NCBI RefSeq assembly: GCF_025965415.1
Contig: NZ_JAOPWY010000081.1
Coordinates: 1-37,954, forward strand
DNA from: Nocardioides sp.
GTDB lineage: Bacteria > Actinomycetota > Actinomycetes > Propionibacteriales > Nocardioidaceae
Direction of reading: 5' to 3'
Length of the DNA: 37,954 nucleotides
Shown: positions 16,741 to 24,768 of the stretch, piece after piece
How the letters are laid out: every line of letters starts with the position of its first letter
Numbering within the stretch: the first letter of the stretch is position 1
Notes under the pieces: generated by a model
Told to the model about the DNA's origin: nothing
Database searches by the model: none
The model's input: only the letters and a program-made list of their open reading frames with translations
Made by a program: the position numbers and the translations under genes

Positions 16741-17756
16741 TCAGGCCGCCGAGCCGTGCCGCGCGAGATAGCGCTCGGCGGCCCGTGCGGACGGCCCCAT
16801 CGTGAGGGTCGAGACAACCACGATGGCCGCGATCGTCAGCCAGCCGAGCGACCCGTGCTCCATCGCGAGGAAGGTGAGCAACGCCGGCGCCCACACCGAG
16901 CCGAGGGGGCCGCCGATGTGCGCGGCGCCCTGGTACGCCGCGCGCTGGTCGGCGTCGGTGAGCTCGGACATGAATCCCCAGTGGCCGGCGGACTGGAACA
17001 GCTCGGCGCCGGCAACGACCGCGCCACCGAGTCGACGCCGCGGGCGGCCGCCACCTGGAGGAGGACCGCCATCACGGTGTCGGTGCCGAACAGCCAGGCG
17101 AGCAGCACGCGCGGTGCGTCGGTCTCCTCGACGAGGCACAGCTGGATGACGAAGGTCGAGCAGCACCTGGTTGGTGCCAAGCACGCCGTCACCGGTCATC
17201 AGCGCGAGGAACGCGCGGTTCTTCAGCGCGGCCGGCTTGATGGCCGCGTCGTCGGCGGCGTGCCCGGGCTTCCCCCTCGCCGCCACGTCGGGCAGCCGGA
17301 TGATCCAGTAGGTGTTGGCGAGCAGGATCAGGCCGGTGAGGATCGGCACGCCGCGCACCACCGCGTCGCTCTCGGTGGAGGGCGATCCCGCCGATCAGCG
17401 CACCGACGGGTGAAGCCGATGTTGAGCGCCCTGCTCTACCTCGTGTCGCCCTTCGTCCACGGCTTCGCGGCCTTCCTCGTGATGATCCGCTTGGTGCCCA
17501 CCCGGTCCGCGAGCTTGCCCGCCGGCACGGCGAAGAAGAACGACACGATCCCCGCGACGGTGAGGCCGATGCCGACCTGGGCGGGGGACAGCCCGACGAT
17601 CTGGGTGAAGAAGACCGCCGAGCCGGTGATGAAGGTGCCCTCGCCGATCGCGAAGAGGATCGACTGGATCGACAGCGACCGGGCCAGCGGACTGGGGGGC
17701 AGCTGGCGCTGCCACCACGACGTCGACGTTGTCTGGGCCCGATCCATCACATCCAT
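16741..17756 (-). pseudogene. MFS transporter remnant, paralogue of the intact gene at 12639-13994
   Basis: From ATG 17756 the first 91 residues align well with the intact paralogue (PPSPLARSLSIQSILFAIGEG, AVFFTQIVGLSPAQVGIGL, KLADRVGTKR). The frame then runs into unrelated residues and a stop at 17436. Further family pieces follow in shifting frames: ALNIGFT and ALIGGIAL near 17375-17430, GVPILTGLILLANTYWIIRLPD onward, LVEETDAPRVLLAWLFGTDTVMAVL in another frame at about 17060-17140, then AELFQSAGHWGFMSELTD to the end at 16741. About 60 residues are missing in each of two places compared with the paralogue. Several frameshifts plus two deletions mean decay, not a single error. A short block at about 17424-17487 is inverted (separate entry). 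Confidence 0.85.
17413..17492. other. Micro-inversion inside the MFS pseudogene
   Basis: Read on the plus strand, 17424-17487 encodes ALLYLVSPFVHGFAAFLVMI, which aligns with the membrane segment [20 protein letters not shown] of the intact paralogue, although the rest of the gene is on the minus strand. Imperfect 8-base inverted repeats flank it: AAGCCGAT (17413-17420) and ATCCGCTT (17485-17492), 7 of 8 matching. The block was apparently flipped in place. Confidence 0.6.
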
Positions 17757-17770
17757 GGTGGCAGAGCGGC

Positions 17771-17776
17771 TAGCGT
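17771..17776 (+). promoter_or_regulatory. Leaderless-type -10 element for menE
   Basis: TAGCGT, 7 bases before the GTG at 17784, with no ribosome binding site between. It should drive menE-menC-menD. Confidence 0.6.
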
Positions 17777-17783
17777 TCGGCGT

Positions 17784-18803
17784 GTGAGTTTCCTCCGGCC
17801 CTCGGACGAGCCCTCGGTCGCGATCAGGCAGCTGTCGCGGTGGCTCGAGACCGACACCCCAGACCCGCTGCTGATCGAGACCTCCGGGTCCACGGGCCGG
17901 CCCAAGGGCGTCGTGATCCCGCGTCGCGCCGTGCTCGCCAGCGTGGATGCCTCGGCCCGTCGGCTGGGGGAGTCGGGTCGCTGGCTGCTGGCGCTGCCGT
18001 CGTCGTACGTCGCCGGCGTGCAGGTCATCGTCCGGTCCCTCGTGGCCGGCCACGAGCCGGTCGTCGTGGACGGCCTCGACGTGGGGCGCGCGGCGGCCTC
18101 CGACCGCACCGACACCCCGGTCTTCGTGTCCCTGGTGCCGACCCAGCTGCACCGGATCATGGGCGACGCCGAGCAGCTCGCCGCGCTCGCGCGATGCCAC
18201 ACCGTCCTCGTCGGCGGCGGCGGGCTGGACGGCGACCTGCGCCGGCGCGCGGAGGACCACGGCGTCCACGTGGTCGCGACCTACGGCTCGTCGGAGACGG
18301 CCGGTGGCTGCGTGTACGACGGCCTGCCGCTCGACGGCGTCGGGGTCACCATCGGCGCGGAGGGGCGCGTCCGGATCGCCGGGCCGACCCTCTTCAGCCA
18401 CTACGACGCCGACCCCGAGCTCACGTCCGAGACGCTGGTCGACGGCTGGTTCCTGACCTCCGACGCCGGCCGCCTCGACGAGGACGGCCGCCTCCAGATC
18501 GTCGGACGCACCGACGACGTGGTGATCAGCGGCGGGGTGAAGATCCCCCTCCCCGCGGTGGCGGAGCGACTCCGCCAGCACCTGATGGTCGACGAGGCCG
18601 AGGTGTTCGGCCTGCCCGACGCGGAGTGGGGCCAGCGGCTGGTCGCCGTGATCGTGGGGACCGCCTCCGACGCCGAGCTGCGCGACTGGATCAGCATGGT
18701 CCACCCCCGGTCGTGGGCCCCGCGCTCCTTCGTCCGGGCCGGCAGCCTCCCCCTCCTCCCCAACGGCAAGGTGGACCGACAGTCCATCCAGGCCGGCCTG
18801 TGA
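17784..18803 (+). CDS. menE: O-succinylbenzoate--CoA ligase (short form)
   Basis: 339 residues from GTG 17784. MenE activates o-succinylbenzoate as the acyl-adenylate and then the CoA thioester. The adenylate-forming motifs are all visible: A3 TSGSTGRPKG at 33-42, A5 ATYGSSETAGG, A7 GWFLTSDAGRLDEDG, A8 VGRTDDVVISGGVKI and the A10 lysine in NGKVDR near the C-terminus. Compared with full-length acyl-CoA synthetases the N-terminal subdomain is short, as in actinobacterial MenE. Its TGA overlaps the menC start by four bases, showing coupling. The promoter and the lack of a ribosome binding site suggest a leaderless transcript. Identification is firm from motifs plus the menCD neighbours. Confidence 0.93.
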   Translation: MSFLRPSDEPSVAIRQLSRWLETDTPDPLLIETSGSTGRPKGVVIPRRAVLASVDASARRLGESGRWLLALPSSYVAGVQVIVRSLVAGHEPVVVDGLDVGRAAASDRTDTPVFVSLVPTQLHRIMGDAEQLAALARCHTVLVGGGGLDGDLRRRAEDHGVHVVATYGSSETAGGCVYDGLPLDGVGVTIGAEGRVRIAGPTLFSHYDADPELTSETLVDGWFLTSDAGRLDEDGRLQIVGRTDDVVISGGVKIPLPAVAERLRQHLMVDEAEVFGLPDAEWGQRLVAVIVGTASDAELRDWISMVHPRSWAPRSFVRAGSLPLLPNGKVDRQSIQAGL

Positions 18804-19759
18804 CACCTCCCCCCGCCCTACGGGTCTTCGCCATCGGGCTGCGCACGCGGTTCCGCGGCATCACGGTGCGCGAAGGGGTCCTGCTCCGCGGCGACGCCGG
18901 GTGGGGCGAGTGGTCGCCGTTCCTCGAGTACGACGACGCCACCTCGCGCCCGTGGCTGGCCTGCGCCCGCGAGGCCGCCGACGAGGGCTGGCCCGAGCCG
19001 TTGCGCGACCACGTCCCGGTCAACGTGACCGTCCCGGCGACCGACCCCGGGAGGGCGCACGCGATCGTCGCCGCGGGCGGCTGCCGCACCGCCAAGGTCA
19101 AGGTGGCCGAGCGCGGACAGTCCCTCGCCGACGACATCGCCCGGGTCGAGGCGGTCCGCGACGCCCTCGGCCCCGACGGCCTGATCAGGGTGGACGCCAA
19201 CGGTGCGTGGGACGTCGACGAGGCCGTGCGTGCCATCGCCGCGCTCGACCGCGCGGCCGGAGGTCTGGAGTACGTCGAGCAGCCGGTCGAGACCGTCGAG
19301 GACCTCGCCGTCGTACGCCGCCGGGTCGACGTCCCGATCGCGGCGGACGAGTCCATCCGCCGCGCCGAGGACCCCTACCGCGTCCGCGACCTCGAGGCCG
19401 CCGACATCGCCGTGCTCAAGGTCCAGCCCCTCGGCGGGGTGCGCGCCTGCCTGCGGATCGCCGAGGACATCGGGCTCCCGGTCGTGGTCTCCAGCGCGAT
19501 CGAGTCGAGCGTCGGCATCGCCGCCGGGGTCGCCCTCGCGGCCGCTCTGCCCGAGCTGCACCACGCGTGCGGCCTGGCCACGGTGCAGATGCTGACCGAC
19601 GACGTCGTCGCCGAGCCGATGCTCCCCGTCGGCGGCATGCTGGCCGTCGCGCGTCCCGACGTCGACGAGGCCGCCCTGGCGCGGCTGACGCCCGACGCCG
19701 ACCGGGTGGACCACTGGCGCGCCCGGCTCGCGTCGGTAGGGCAGGATCGGGCCCTGTGA
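18800..19759 (+). CDS. menC: O-succinylbenzoate synthase
   Basis: 319 residues, GTG 18800 inside the menE stop (GTGA). MenC dehydrates SHCHC to o-succinylbenzoate. It is an enolase-superfamily barrel: catalytic lysines in TAKVKVAE (about 99 and 101), metal ligands Asp132 in RVDANGAWD, Glu160 in LEYVEQP and Asp183 in PIAADESI, and the opposite lysine Lys207 in VLKVQPLGG. All key residues are present. An ORF in this frame begins much earlier within menE but shows no similarity there. The stop overlaps the menD GTG by four bases. Confidence 0.95.
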   Translation: MTPPPALRVFAIGLRTRFRGITVREGVLLRGDAGWGEWSPFLEYDDATSRPWLACAREAADEGWPEPLRDHVPVNVTVPATDPGRAHAIVAAGGCRTAKVKVAERGQSLADDIARVEAVRDALGPDGLIRVDANGAWDVDEAVRAIAALDRAAGGLEYVEQPVETVEDLAVVRRRVDVPIAADESIRRAEDPYRVRDLEAADIAVLKVQPLGGVRACLRIAEDIGLPVVVSSAIESSVGIAAGVALAAALPELHHACGLATVQMLTDDVVAEPMLPVGGMLAVARPDVDEAALARLTPDADRVDHWRARLASVGQDRAL

Positions 19760-21369
19760 ACCCTTCCACCGAGCTCGCCAGGTCGGTGGTGACCGCGTTG
19801 CGCGGAGCTGCCGTGCGCGAGGTCGTGCTGGCACCCGGGTCGCGCAACGCCCCGCTGTCCTTCGCGCTGTACGACGCCGCGCGGGCCGGTGGCCCGGGGC
19901 CGGGACTGCGCCTGCACACCCGCATCGATGAGCGGACCGGCGCCTTCCTCGCGCTCGGTCTCGCCAAGGTCAGCGGACGCGCGACCGCCGTGGCCTGCAC
20001 CTCCGGGACTGCGGTCGCCAACCTGCTCCCGGCCGTGGTCGAGGCGGCCCACGCCGGCGTACCCCTCGTGGTCGTCACCGCCGACCGCCCGGCCCGGCTG
20101 CGCGGCACCGGTGCCAACCAGACCACCGACCAGGTCGGGATCTTCGGCGACTTCGCGCCGACGCTCGACGTCGCGAGCGCGGACCTCGAGGAGCTGCTCA
20201 CCTTCGTCCGCCGGCACGACCACCGACGGCCCGTGCACCTCAACGTCCAGCTCGACGACCCGCTGCTGCCCGAGGACGCGTGGGACGGGGGAGAGGTGCC
20301 GGCGTGGGCGGCGAACGCGATGCTGACCCTCCCGCCGATCCACGGCCTCGACCTCGGACCTCGCACCGTGGTGGTCGCCGGCGACGACGCCGGACCACCG
20401 GCACGCCAGCTCGCCGAGAGCGCGGGGTGGCCGCTGCTGGCCGAGCCGAGCAGCGGGTGCCGCACCGGAGACACCGTCATCCGCACCTACCGGCTCCTGC
20501 TCGGCAGCGACCTCGCCCATCGGATCGAGCGCGTGGTCGTCTTCGGGCACCCCACGCTGTCCCGCCCGGTCGCCCGGCTGCTCGCCCGCGAGGACGTCGA
20601 GGTGGTCTCGGTGCGAGCCCGCGGCACCTGGGCCGACCGTCCGTTCGCCGTCGTCGGCGAGCACGAGGCTGTCGGCGTCGACCGGCCGGACGACGCTGCC
20701 TGGCTCGACGCCTGGCGCGATGCCGACGCGAAGGTCTCCCGCGACCTCGACCGGCTGCTCGCCGCCGAGCCCGACCTCACGCCGTACGAGGTGGCGGGCG
20801 CGGTGAGCCGGGCGCTGCCCCGGCGCGGCCTGCTGGTCGTCGGCGCCTCGAACCCGGTCCGCGACCTCGACCTGATGGTCGCCCCCTACGAGGTCGGCGG
20901 GCGCCGCAAGGTGATCGCCAACCGCGGACTCGCCGGCATCGACGGCACCACCAGCACGGCGATCGGCGCGGCACTCGGCCGTCCGCAGTCGTCGCGCGCG
21001 ATGGCGCTGGTGGGCGACGTGACCTTCCTGCACGACACGACCGGGCTCTTCCTGGGGCCCCGCGAGGAGCGCCCGGACCTGACGATCGTGGTGGTCAACG
21101 ACGACGGCGGCTCGATCTTCGCGACCCTCGAGCAGGGGGACGCGGCCTACGCCGACCGCTTCGACACGCTCTTCGGCACGCCGCACGGCGTCGACCTCGC
21201 CAGCCTGTGCGCGGCCGCCCGCGTCCCGCACCTGCGGGTCAGCAGCCTGCCCGAGCTCGAGCAGGCGCTCTCCTCGCCCAACGGCGGCATCGAGGTCGTC
21301 GAGGCGCGCGTACGGCGCGACAACCGGCGCGAGCTGGACGAAAAGATCCGCGCGCTGGTCCTCCCCTGA
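19756..21369 (+). CDS. menD: 2-succinyl-5-enolpyruvyl-6-hydroxy-3-cyclohexene-1-carboxylate synthase
   Basis: 537 residues, GTG 19756 overlapping menC. MenD is a thiamine-diphosphate enzyme that adds the succinic semialdehyde unit from 2-oxoglutarate to isochorismate. The N-terminal domain shows VVLAPGSRNAPLSFAL and the cofactor-activating Glu in RIDERTGAFLALGLAK. The C-terminal ThDP-binding motif starts GDVTFLHDTTGL and ends near VVNDDGGSIFATLEQ. NRGLAGIDGTTSTAIGAAL is also typical. Length is normal. The last codons form the left half of a strong hairpin that can end transcription of the convergent GH16 gene. Confidence 0.95.
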   Translation: MNPSTELARSVVTALRGAAVREVVLAPGSRNAPLSFALYDAARAGGPGPGLRLHTRIDERTGAFLALGLAKVSGRATAVACTSGTAVANLLPAVVEAAHAGVPLVVVTADRPARLRGTGANQTTDQVGIFGDFAPTLDVASADLEELLTFVRRHDHRRPVHLNVQLDDPLLPEDAWDGGEVPAWAANAMLTLPPIHGLDLGPRTVVVAGDDAGPPARQLAESAGWPLLAEPSSGCRTGDTVIRTYRLLLGSDLAHRIERVVVFGHPTLSRPVARLLAREDVEVVSVRARGTWADRPFAVVGEHEAVGVDRPDDAAWLDAWRDADAKVSRDLDRLLAAEPDLTPYEVAGAVSRALPRRGLLVVGASNPVRDLDLMVAPYEVGGRRKVIANRGLAGIDGTTSTAIGAALGRPQSSRAMALVGDVTFLHDTTGLFLGPREERPDLTIVVVNDDGGSIFATLEQGDAAYADRFDTLFGTPHGVDLASLCAAARVPHLRVSSLPELEQALSSPNGGIEVVEARVRRDNRRELDEKIRALVLP

Positions 21370-21399
21370 CGTTCCAGGGAGAGGACCAACGCGCGGACC
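21341..21399 (-). terminator. Intrinsic terminator of the GH16 gene, embedded in the end of menD
   Basis: Arms 21345-21368 and 21375-21399 pair over about 20 positions (core CCGCGCG with CGCGCGG, and GGTCCTC with GAGGACC) with a 6-base loop and few mismatches. On the minus strand the stem is followed by TTTT (21341-21344), the classical intrinsic layout, 26 bases after the GH16 stop. On the plus strand no T-run follows, but the stem could also slow menD transcription. The distal arm lies inside the menD coding sequence, so codons 531-537 serve both purposes. Confidence 0.75.
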
Positions 21400-21424
21400 G
21401 TGGTTCAGGTGGTGCGGGAGCCGG

Positions 21425-22624
21425 TCAGGAGGCCGGGGTCTCCCAGACGCGCACCCAGTCGACGTACATGTGCTGCGGGAGCTTCTTGTCGGGCAGCTCC
21501 AGCGCCTCGTAGTCGGAGGCGAGCAGGCTCAGGATGAGGTACTGCTGGGCCTTGGAGACGCGGGCCGACGTGCGCCAGGTCTCCTTGCCGTCGATGCGGA
21601 AGATGATGACGTTGGGCGTCCACTGCACGGAGAACACGTGGTAGTTCTTCGACCAGCCGTCGCGCTTGTCCTTGAGGAACGACGTCGAGTTCTTGATCCA
21701 CGAGCCCGTCTTGATCAGGCGCTGGCCCTTGTACCAGTGGATGAAGCTGGTGAGGCCGCCCTGCGGGTGCTTGTCACCGAAGTACTCGATGATGTCGATC
21801 TCGTGGCCGTCGCTGCCGGGCTGGTTCTCGCCGACGGGCTGCATCCAGAAGCTGGCGTGCTGGCCCTGCATCTTCTGCATCTTGATGCGCGCGGCGGCGA
21901 CGCCGTACTTGAAGTCGAACATGTCCTGCGTGCCGACGTGGCCGTTGAGGCGGTAGGAGATCTTCTTCTTCGCCTTGCGCGAGACCGCCATGCACTTGCC
22001 CGTGTGGGCCTTGTCCTTGATCACGCTCAGGCGCAGGGCACCGCCGCCGACCTTCACGGCCTTCGGGTCGCCCTTGGAGCACTTGCGCTTGCTGGTCGGC
22101 TCGTAGTCCTGGCCGCGCATGCCCCACATCGGGCTCAGCGTGGAGCCGGAGAACTCGTCGGAGAAGGTCGGGGTCAGCCACTTCGCCGTGTCGGCGCTCG
22201 CGCTGGTGAACGACGCGAGGCCCTTGAACTTCGCGGCCGTCACCCGGTAGGTGAGCGGCAGGCCGCCCTTGGAGACGAGGGCGGCGAACTGCGCGCGCCC
22301 GGCCTTGTCCTGCGTGGCCTTGGCGACCTTCTTCCAGGAGCTGCCGTTGAGCTGCTCGAGGACGACAGGGCGGCCGACCTTGACCGGCTTGATGGTGGCG
22401 GTCACCGCTGCCTTGGCCGAGTTCGCGCTGGCGGCACCCCGACCCTGCTGGACGATCTGGGGAAGCACCTCCAGCGAGATCTTCTGACCGGCCTTCTTGG
22501 TCACCGACGTCGACGCGGCGGGCGCCGCGGAGTCGGAGGCCGAGCCGGCCTGGGCGTTCAGGAGCAGGGACGCGGGCAGGAGCAGCGCGGCGACGCTTCC
22601 TGCGAGCACGCGGCGTGCAGACAT
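21425..22624 (-). CDS. Secreted glycoside hydrolase family 16 protein
   Basis: 399 residues from ATG 22624 with AGAGAG about 6 bases upstream. A signal peptide is clear (VLAGSVAALLLPASLLLNAQAGSAS). A basic, Ser/Ala/Lys-rich region to about residue 150 contains an apparent small beta domain (GRPVVLEQLNGSSWKKVAKA). The catalytic domain begins at FSDEFSGSTLSPMWGMRGQ. The GH16 signature is HEIDIIEYFG: nucleophile Glu275, Asp277 and acid/base Glu280, with the E-x-D-x-x-E spacing of the laminarinase-like branch. The end, YVDWVRVWE, is the usual last strand. It likely cleaves a beta-1,3 or mixed-linked glucan or a related galactan outside the cell; the exact sugar cannot be read from sequence. Isolated minus-strand gene with its own terminator. 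Confidence 0.9.
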   Translation of the reverse strand: MSARRVLAGSVAALLLPASLLLNAQAGSASDSAAPAASTSVTKKAGQKISLEVLPQIVQQGRGAASANSAKAAVTATIKPVKVGRPVVLEQLNGSSWKKVAKATQDKAGRAQFAALVSKGGLPLTYRVTAAKFKGLASFTSASADTAKWLTPTFSDEFSGSTLSPMWGMRGQDYEPTSKRKCSKGDPKAVKVGGGALRLSVIKDKAHTGKCMAVSRKAKKKISYRLNGHVGTQDMFDFKYGVAAARIKMQKMQGQHASFWMQPVGENQPGSDGHEIDIIEYFGDKHPQGGLTSFIHWYKGQRLIKTGSWIKNSTSFLKDKRDGWSKNYHVFSVQWTPNVIIFRIDGKETWRTSARVSKAQQYLILSLLASDYEALELPDKKLPQHMYVDWVRVWETPAS

Positions 22625-22734
22625 GTGATCTCTCTTCGTCTCGGGTGCGGTTTGCTTTCCCCCAGGGCACTCCACCCGTCGGAGGCGAGCCCACCCTAAC
22701 CGCGCACCCCGAAGGTTCGACGATTCGACAGGCC

Positions 22735-22740
22735 TACTCT
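22735..22740 (+). promoter_or_regulatory. Leaderless-type -10 element for the metallo-hydrolase gene
   Basis: TACTCT, 7 bases before ATG 22748, no ribosome binding site in between. It lies in the divergent region shared with the GH16 gene, where TAGGGT on the minus strand near 22694-22699 is a weaker candidate for the other direction. Confidence 0.55.
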
Positions 22741-22747
22741 GGACGCC

Positions 22748-23383
22748 ATGCGGATCACCAAGTTCGGCCATGCGTGCGTGCGGATCCAGACCGACGGGGG
22801 AGTCGTCGTGCTCGACCCCGGCGTGTTCACCGAGGCGGATGCACTGGACGGTGCCGACGCCGTCCTGATCACCCACGAGCACGCCGACCACGTCCATCCC
22901 GAGCTCCTGCGCGGCAGTGACGCGCCGATCTGGACGATCGCCGCGGTGGAGCGTCTGCTGCGCGAGCAGGCGCCGGACGTCGCCGAGCGCGTCACCGTCG
23001 TACGACCGGGCGACCGCCTCGACATCGCCGGTGCCGCCGTGGAGGTGGTGGGGGAGAAGCACGCGGTGATCCACCCGGACTACGACCGCTTCGACAACTC
23101 CGGCTACGTCGTCGAGTCGGGCGGCACCACTGTCTACCACCCCGGCGACGCCCTCACCGCGCCCGGACGCGCCGTCGACGTCCTCTTCGCGCCGGTCAGC
23201 GCGCCGTGGCTGAAGGTCGGCGAGGCCGTCGACTTCGTGCGCGAGGTGGCGGCGCCGACGTCGCTGGCGATCCACGACCGCGTCTACAGCGACATCGGGC
23301 TCGACATGGTGTCGGGGCACATGGCACGGCTGCTGCCCGAGGGCCAGGCCTTCGAGCGTCGCGAGACCGGCCGGGACCTCTAG
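22748..23383 (+). CDS. Metal-dependent hydrolase, metallo-beta-lactamase fold (UlaG-like)
   Basis: 211 residues from ATG 22748. The start KFGHACVRIQTDGG and the metal motif THEHADHVHP (His43, His45, Asp47, His48) mark the metallo-beta-lactamase fold of the UlaG/YtkL type. Further ligands are likely in EKHAVIH (about residues 101-107), YHPGDAL (the bridging Asp) and LAIHDRVYSD. Substrate unknown: members include lactonases, phosphodiesterases and RNA-processing relatives, none of which can be chosen here. It converges with the isochorismate synthase gene, whose stop is 15 bases away. Confidence 0.85.
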   Translation: MRITKFGHACVRIQTDGGVVVLDPGVFTEADALDGADAVLITHEHADHVHPELLRGSDAPIWTIAAVERLLREQAPDVAERVTVVRPGDRLDIAGAAVEVVGEKHAVIHPDYDRFDNSGYVVESGGTTVYHPGDALTAPGRAVDVLFAPVSAPWLKVGEAVDFVREVAAPTSLAIHDRVYSDIGLDMVSGHMARLLPEGQAFERRETGRDL

Positions 23384-23410
23384 GCCGCGACCTGCGGGTC
23401 AGGCCTCGAG
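23378..23410. terminator. Candidate bidirectional hairpin between convergent genes
   Basis: Arms CTCTAGGCC (23378-23386) and GGCCTCGAG (23402-23410) pair with one mismatch, and inner GACC/GGTC (23389-23392, 23397-23400) extends the stem. It spans the two stop codons at 23383 and 23399. No T-run, so only a candidate. Confidence 0.4.
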
Positions 23411-24649
23411 CGCGTCGCGCACCGGGACGAACTTCGCCTGCGACTCGGCCAGCTCGGCCTCCGGGTCGGAGCTCGCGACGATGCCGCAGCCGGCGAAGAG
23501 CCGGACGCCGCCCTCGGTGATCATCGCCGAGCGCAGCGCGATGCCCCACTCGCCGTCGCCGGAGGCATCCATCCAGCCGACCGGGCCGGCGTAGCGGTCG
23601 CGCGGCATGCCCTCGATCTCGGCGATGAGGCGGGTCGCGGCGGGCGTCGGTGTGCCGCCCACCGCCGCCGAGGGATGCAGCGACTCGGCCAGCTGGAGCG
23701 ACGTCGCCACGTCGTGGACGACGCCGTTCACGTCGGTGGCCAGGTGCATGACGTTGGGCAGGTGCAGCACGAACGGCGCCTCGGGGACGTTCATGGACGA
23801 GCAGTGGGGCTCGAGCGCGTCGGCGACGGACCGCACGGCGTACTCGTGCTCCTCGAGGTCCTTCGACGAGCGCGCCAGGGTCGCGGCAAGCGCCAGGTCG
23901 CGCTCGTCGTCACCCGTACGTCGGATGGTGCCGGCCAACACCCGCGAGGTGACCAGGCCGCGCTCGCGCCGCACCAGCATCTCGGGGGTCGCGCCGAAGA
24001 GGCCGTCGACGTGGAACGTCCAGCACATCTCGTACTGGTCGGCCAGGCGGCTCAACGGCCACCGCACGTCCAGCGGCTCGTCGGTGGTGGCGATCAGGTC
24101 GCGCGCCAGGACGACCTTCTCGAGGTCGCCGTCGGTGATCCGGCCCACCGCCTCGGCGACGACGGTCATCCACTCCTCGCCGTTGCGGGACCCGTCGGAG
24201 AAGGTCAGCCCCACCGGCGGTCGAGGCGGCTCCGTGGCGGTCAGCGTCGGTGCGGCGACCGAGACGGTCGTCAGCCACGTGCGGTCGCCGCGGCGGCCGA
24301 CGACGACCTGCGGCACCACGAGCACCGAGTCGCCCGGCTCGTCGGCGAAGGCGAACGCGCCGAAGCACACCAGGCCGGTCCCGGGCTCGCCGACCCGGTC
24401 GTCGACGTCGGCACGGGCGACGGTCTCCGACCACCACTTCACGGCATCGCTGAAACGGGTGATGCCGGACGTCTCGAGGCGCGCGGCGACACCCCACCCC
24501 ACGATGCCCTCACCGCGGCGGATCCAGCTGACCGGGTCCTGCTCGGGGAGCAGGTCGAGCAGCGGGAGATCTGCCAGGTCCACCGGGACGGTGCGCACGA
24601 CGAGAGGCGCTGAGAGTCCGGGGCCGACGGCGGACGCGGGGGTCGTCAC
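23399..24649 (-). CDS. menF: Isochorismate synthase
   Basis: 416 residues from GTG 24649. It is a chorismate-utilising enzyme: LEKVVLARDL carries the conserved lysine, TPEMLVRRERGLVTSRVLAGTIRR the core substrate loop, HPSAAVGGTPTPAATRLIAEIE the isochorismate-synthase type motif, and FAGCGIVASSDPEAELAESQAKF the Mg-binding end. It converts chorismate to isochorismate, the first menaquinone-specific step and the substrate of MenD. A salicylate or siderophore role (EntC-like) is the main alternative, but the surrounding men genes favour menaquinone. No ribosome binding site precedes the GTG; TAGGCT lies 8 bases upstream. Transcribed away from the AMP-binding-like gene. Confidence 0.9.
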   Translation of the reverse strand: MTTPASAVGPGLSAPLVVRTVPVDLADLPLLDLLPEQDPVSWIRRGEGIVGWGVAARLETSGITRFSDAVKWWSETVARADVDDRVGEPGTGLVCFGAFAFADEPGDSVLVVPQVVVGRRGDRTWLTTVSVAAPTLTATEPPRPPVGLTFSDGSRNGEEWMTVVAEAVGRITDGDLEKVVLARDLIATTDEPLDVRWPLSRLADQYEMCWTFHVDGLFGATPEMLVRRERGLVTSRVLAGTIRRTGDDERDLALAATLARSSKDLEEHEYAVRSVADALEPHCSSMNVPEAPFVLHLPNVMHLATDVNGVVHDVATSLQLAESLHPSAAVGGTPTPAATRLIAEIEGMPRDRYAGPVGWMDASGDGEWGIALRSAMITEGGVRLFAGCGIVASSDPEAELAESQAKFVPVRDALEA

Positions 24650-24657
24650 GACGGAGG

Positions 24658-24663
24658 AGCCTA
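24658..24663 (-). promoter_or_regulatory. Leaderless-type -10 element for menF
   Basis: TAGGCT on the minus strand, 8 bases before GTG 24649; spacing one base longer than at the other sites. The intervening bases are pyrimidine-rich and cannot act as a ribosome binding site. Confidence 0.5.
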
Positions 24664-24768
24664 CGCCGGGGTGCGCAACGCCCTGAGGGGAGATCTGGCA
24701 AACGGCGAACAGGAGGGGTCCGGCTCCCCTAGGTTGCGGCGGTACACCACGTCCGGAGGGGGCCGCAA

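Noticed and set aside
16741..17756. Treating the broken MFS gene as sequencing error
   Set aside because: Besides frameshifts there are two losses of about 60 residues and an inverted block, which base-call errors cannot produce.
17436..18806. Long minus-strand frame covering menE and the start of the MFS pseudogene
   Set aside because: The part opposite menE is a shadow; only the segment from ATG 17756 onward matches a protein family.
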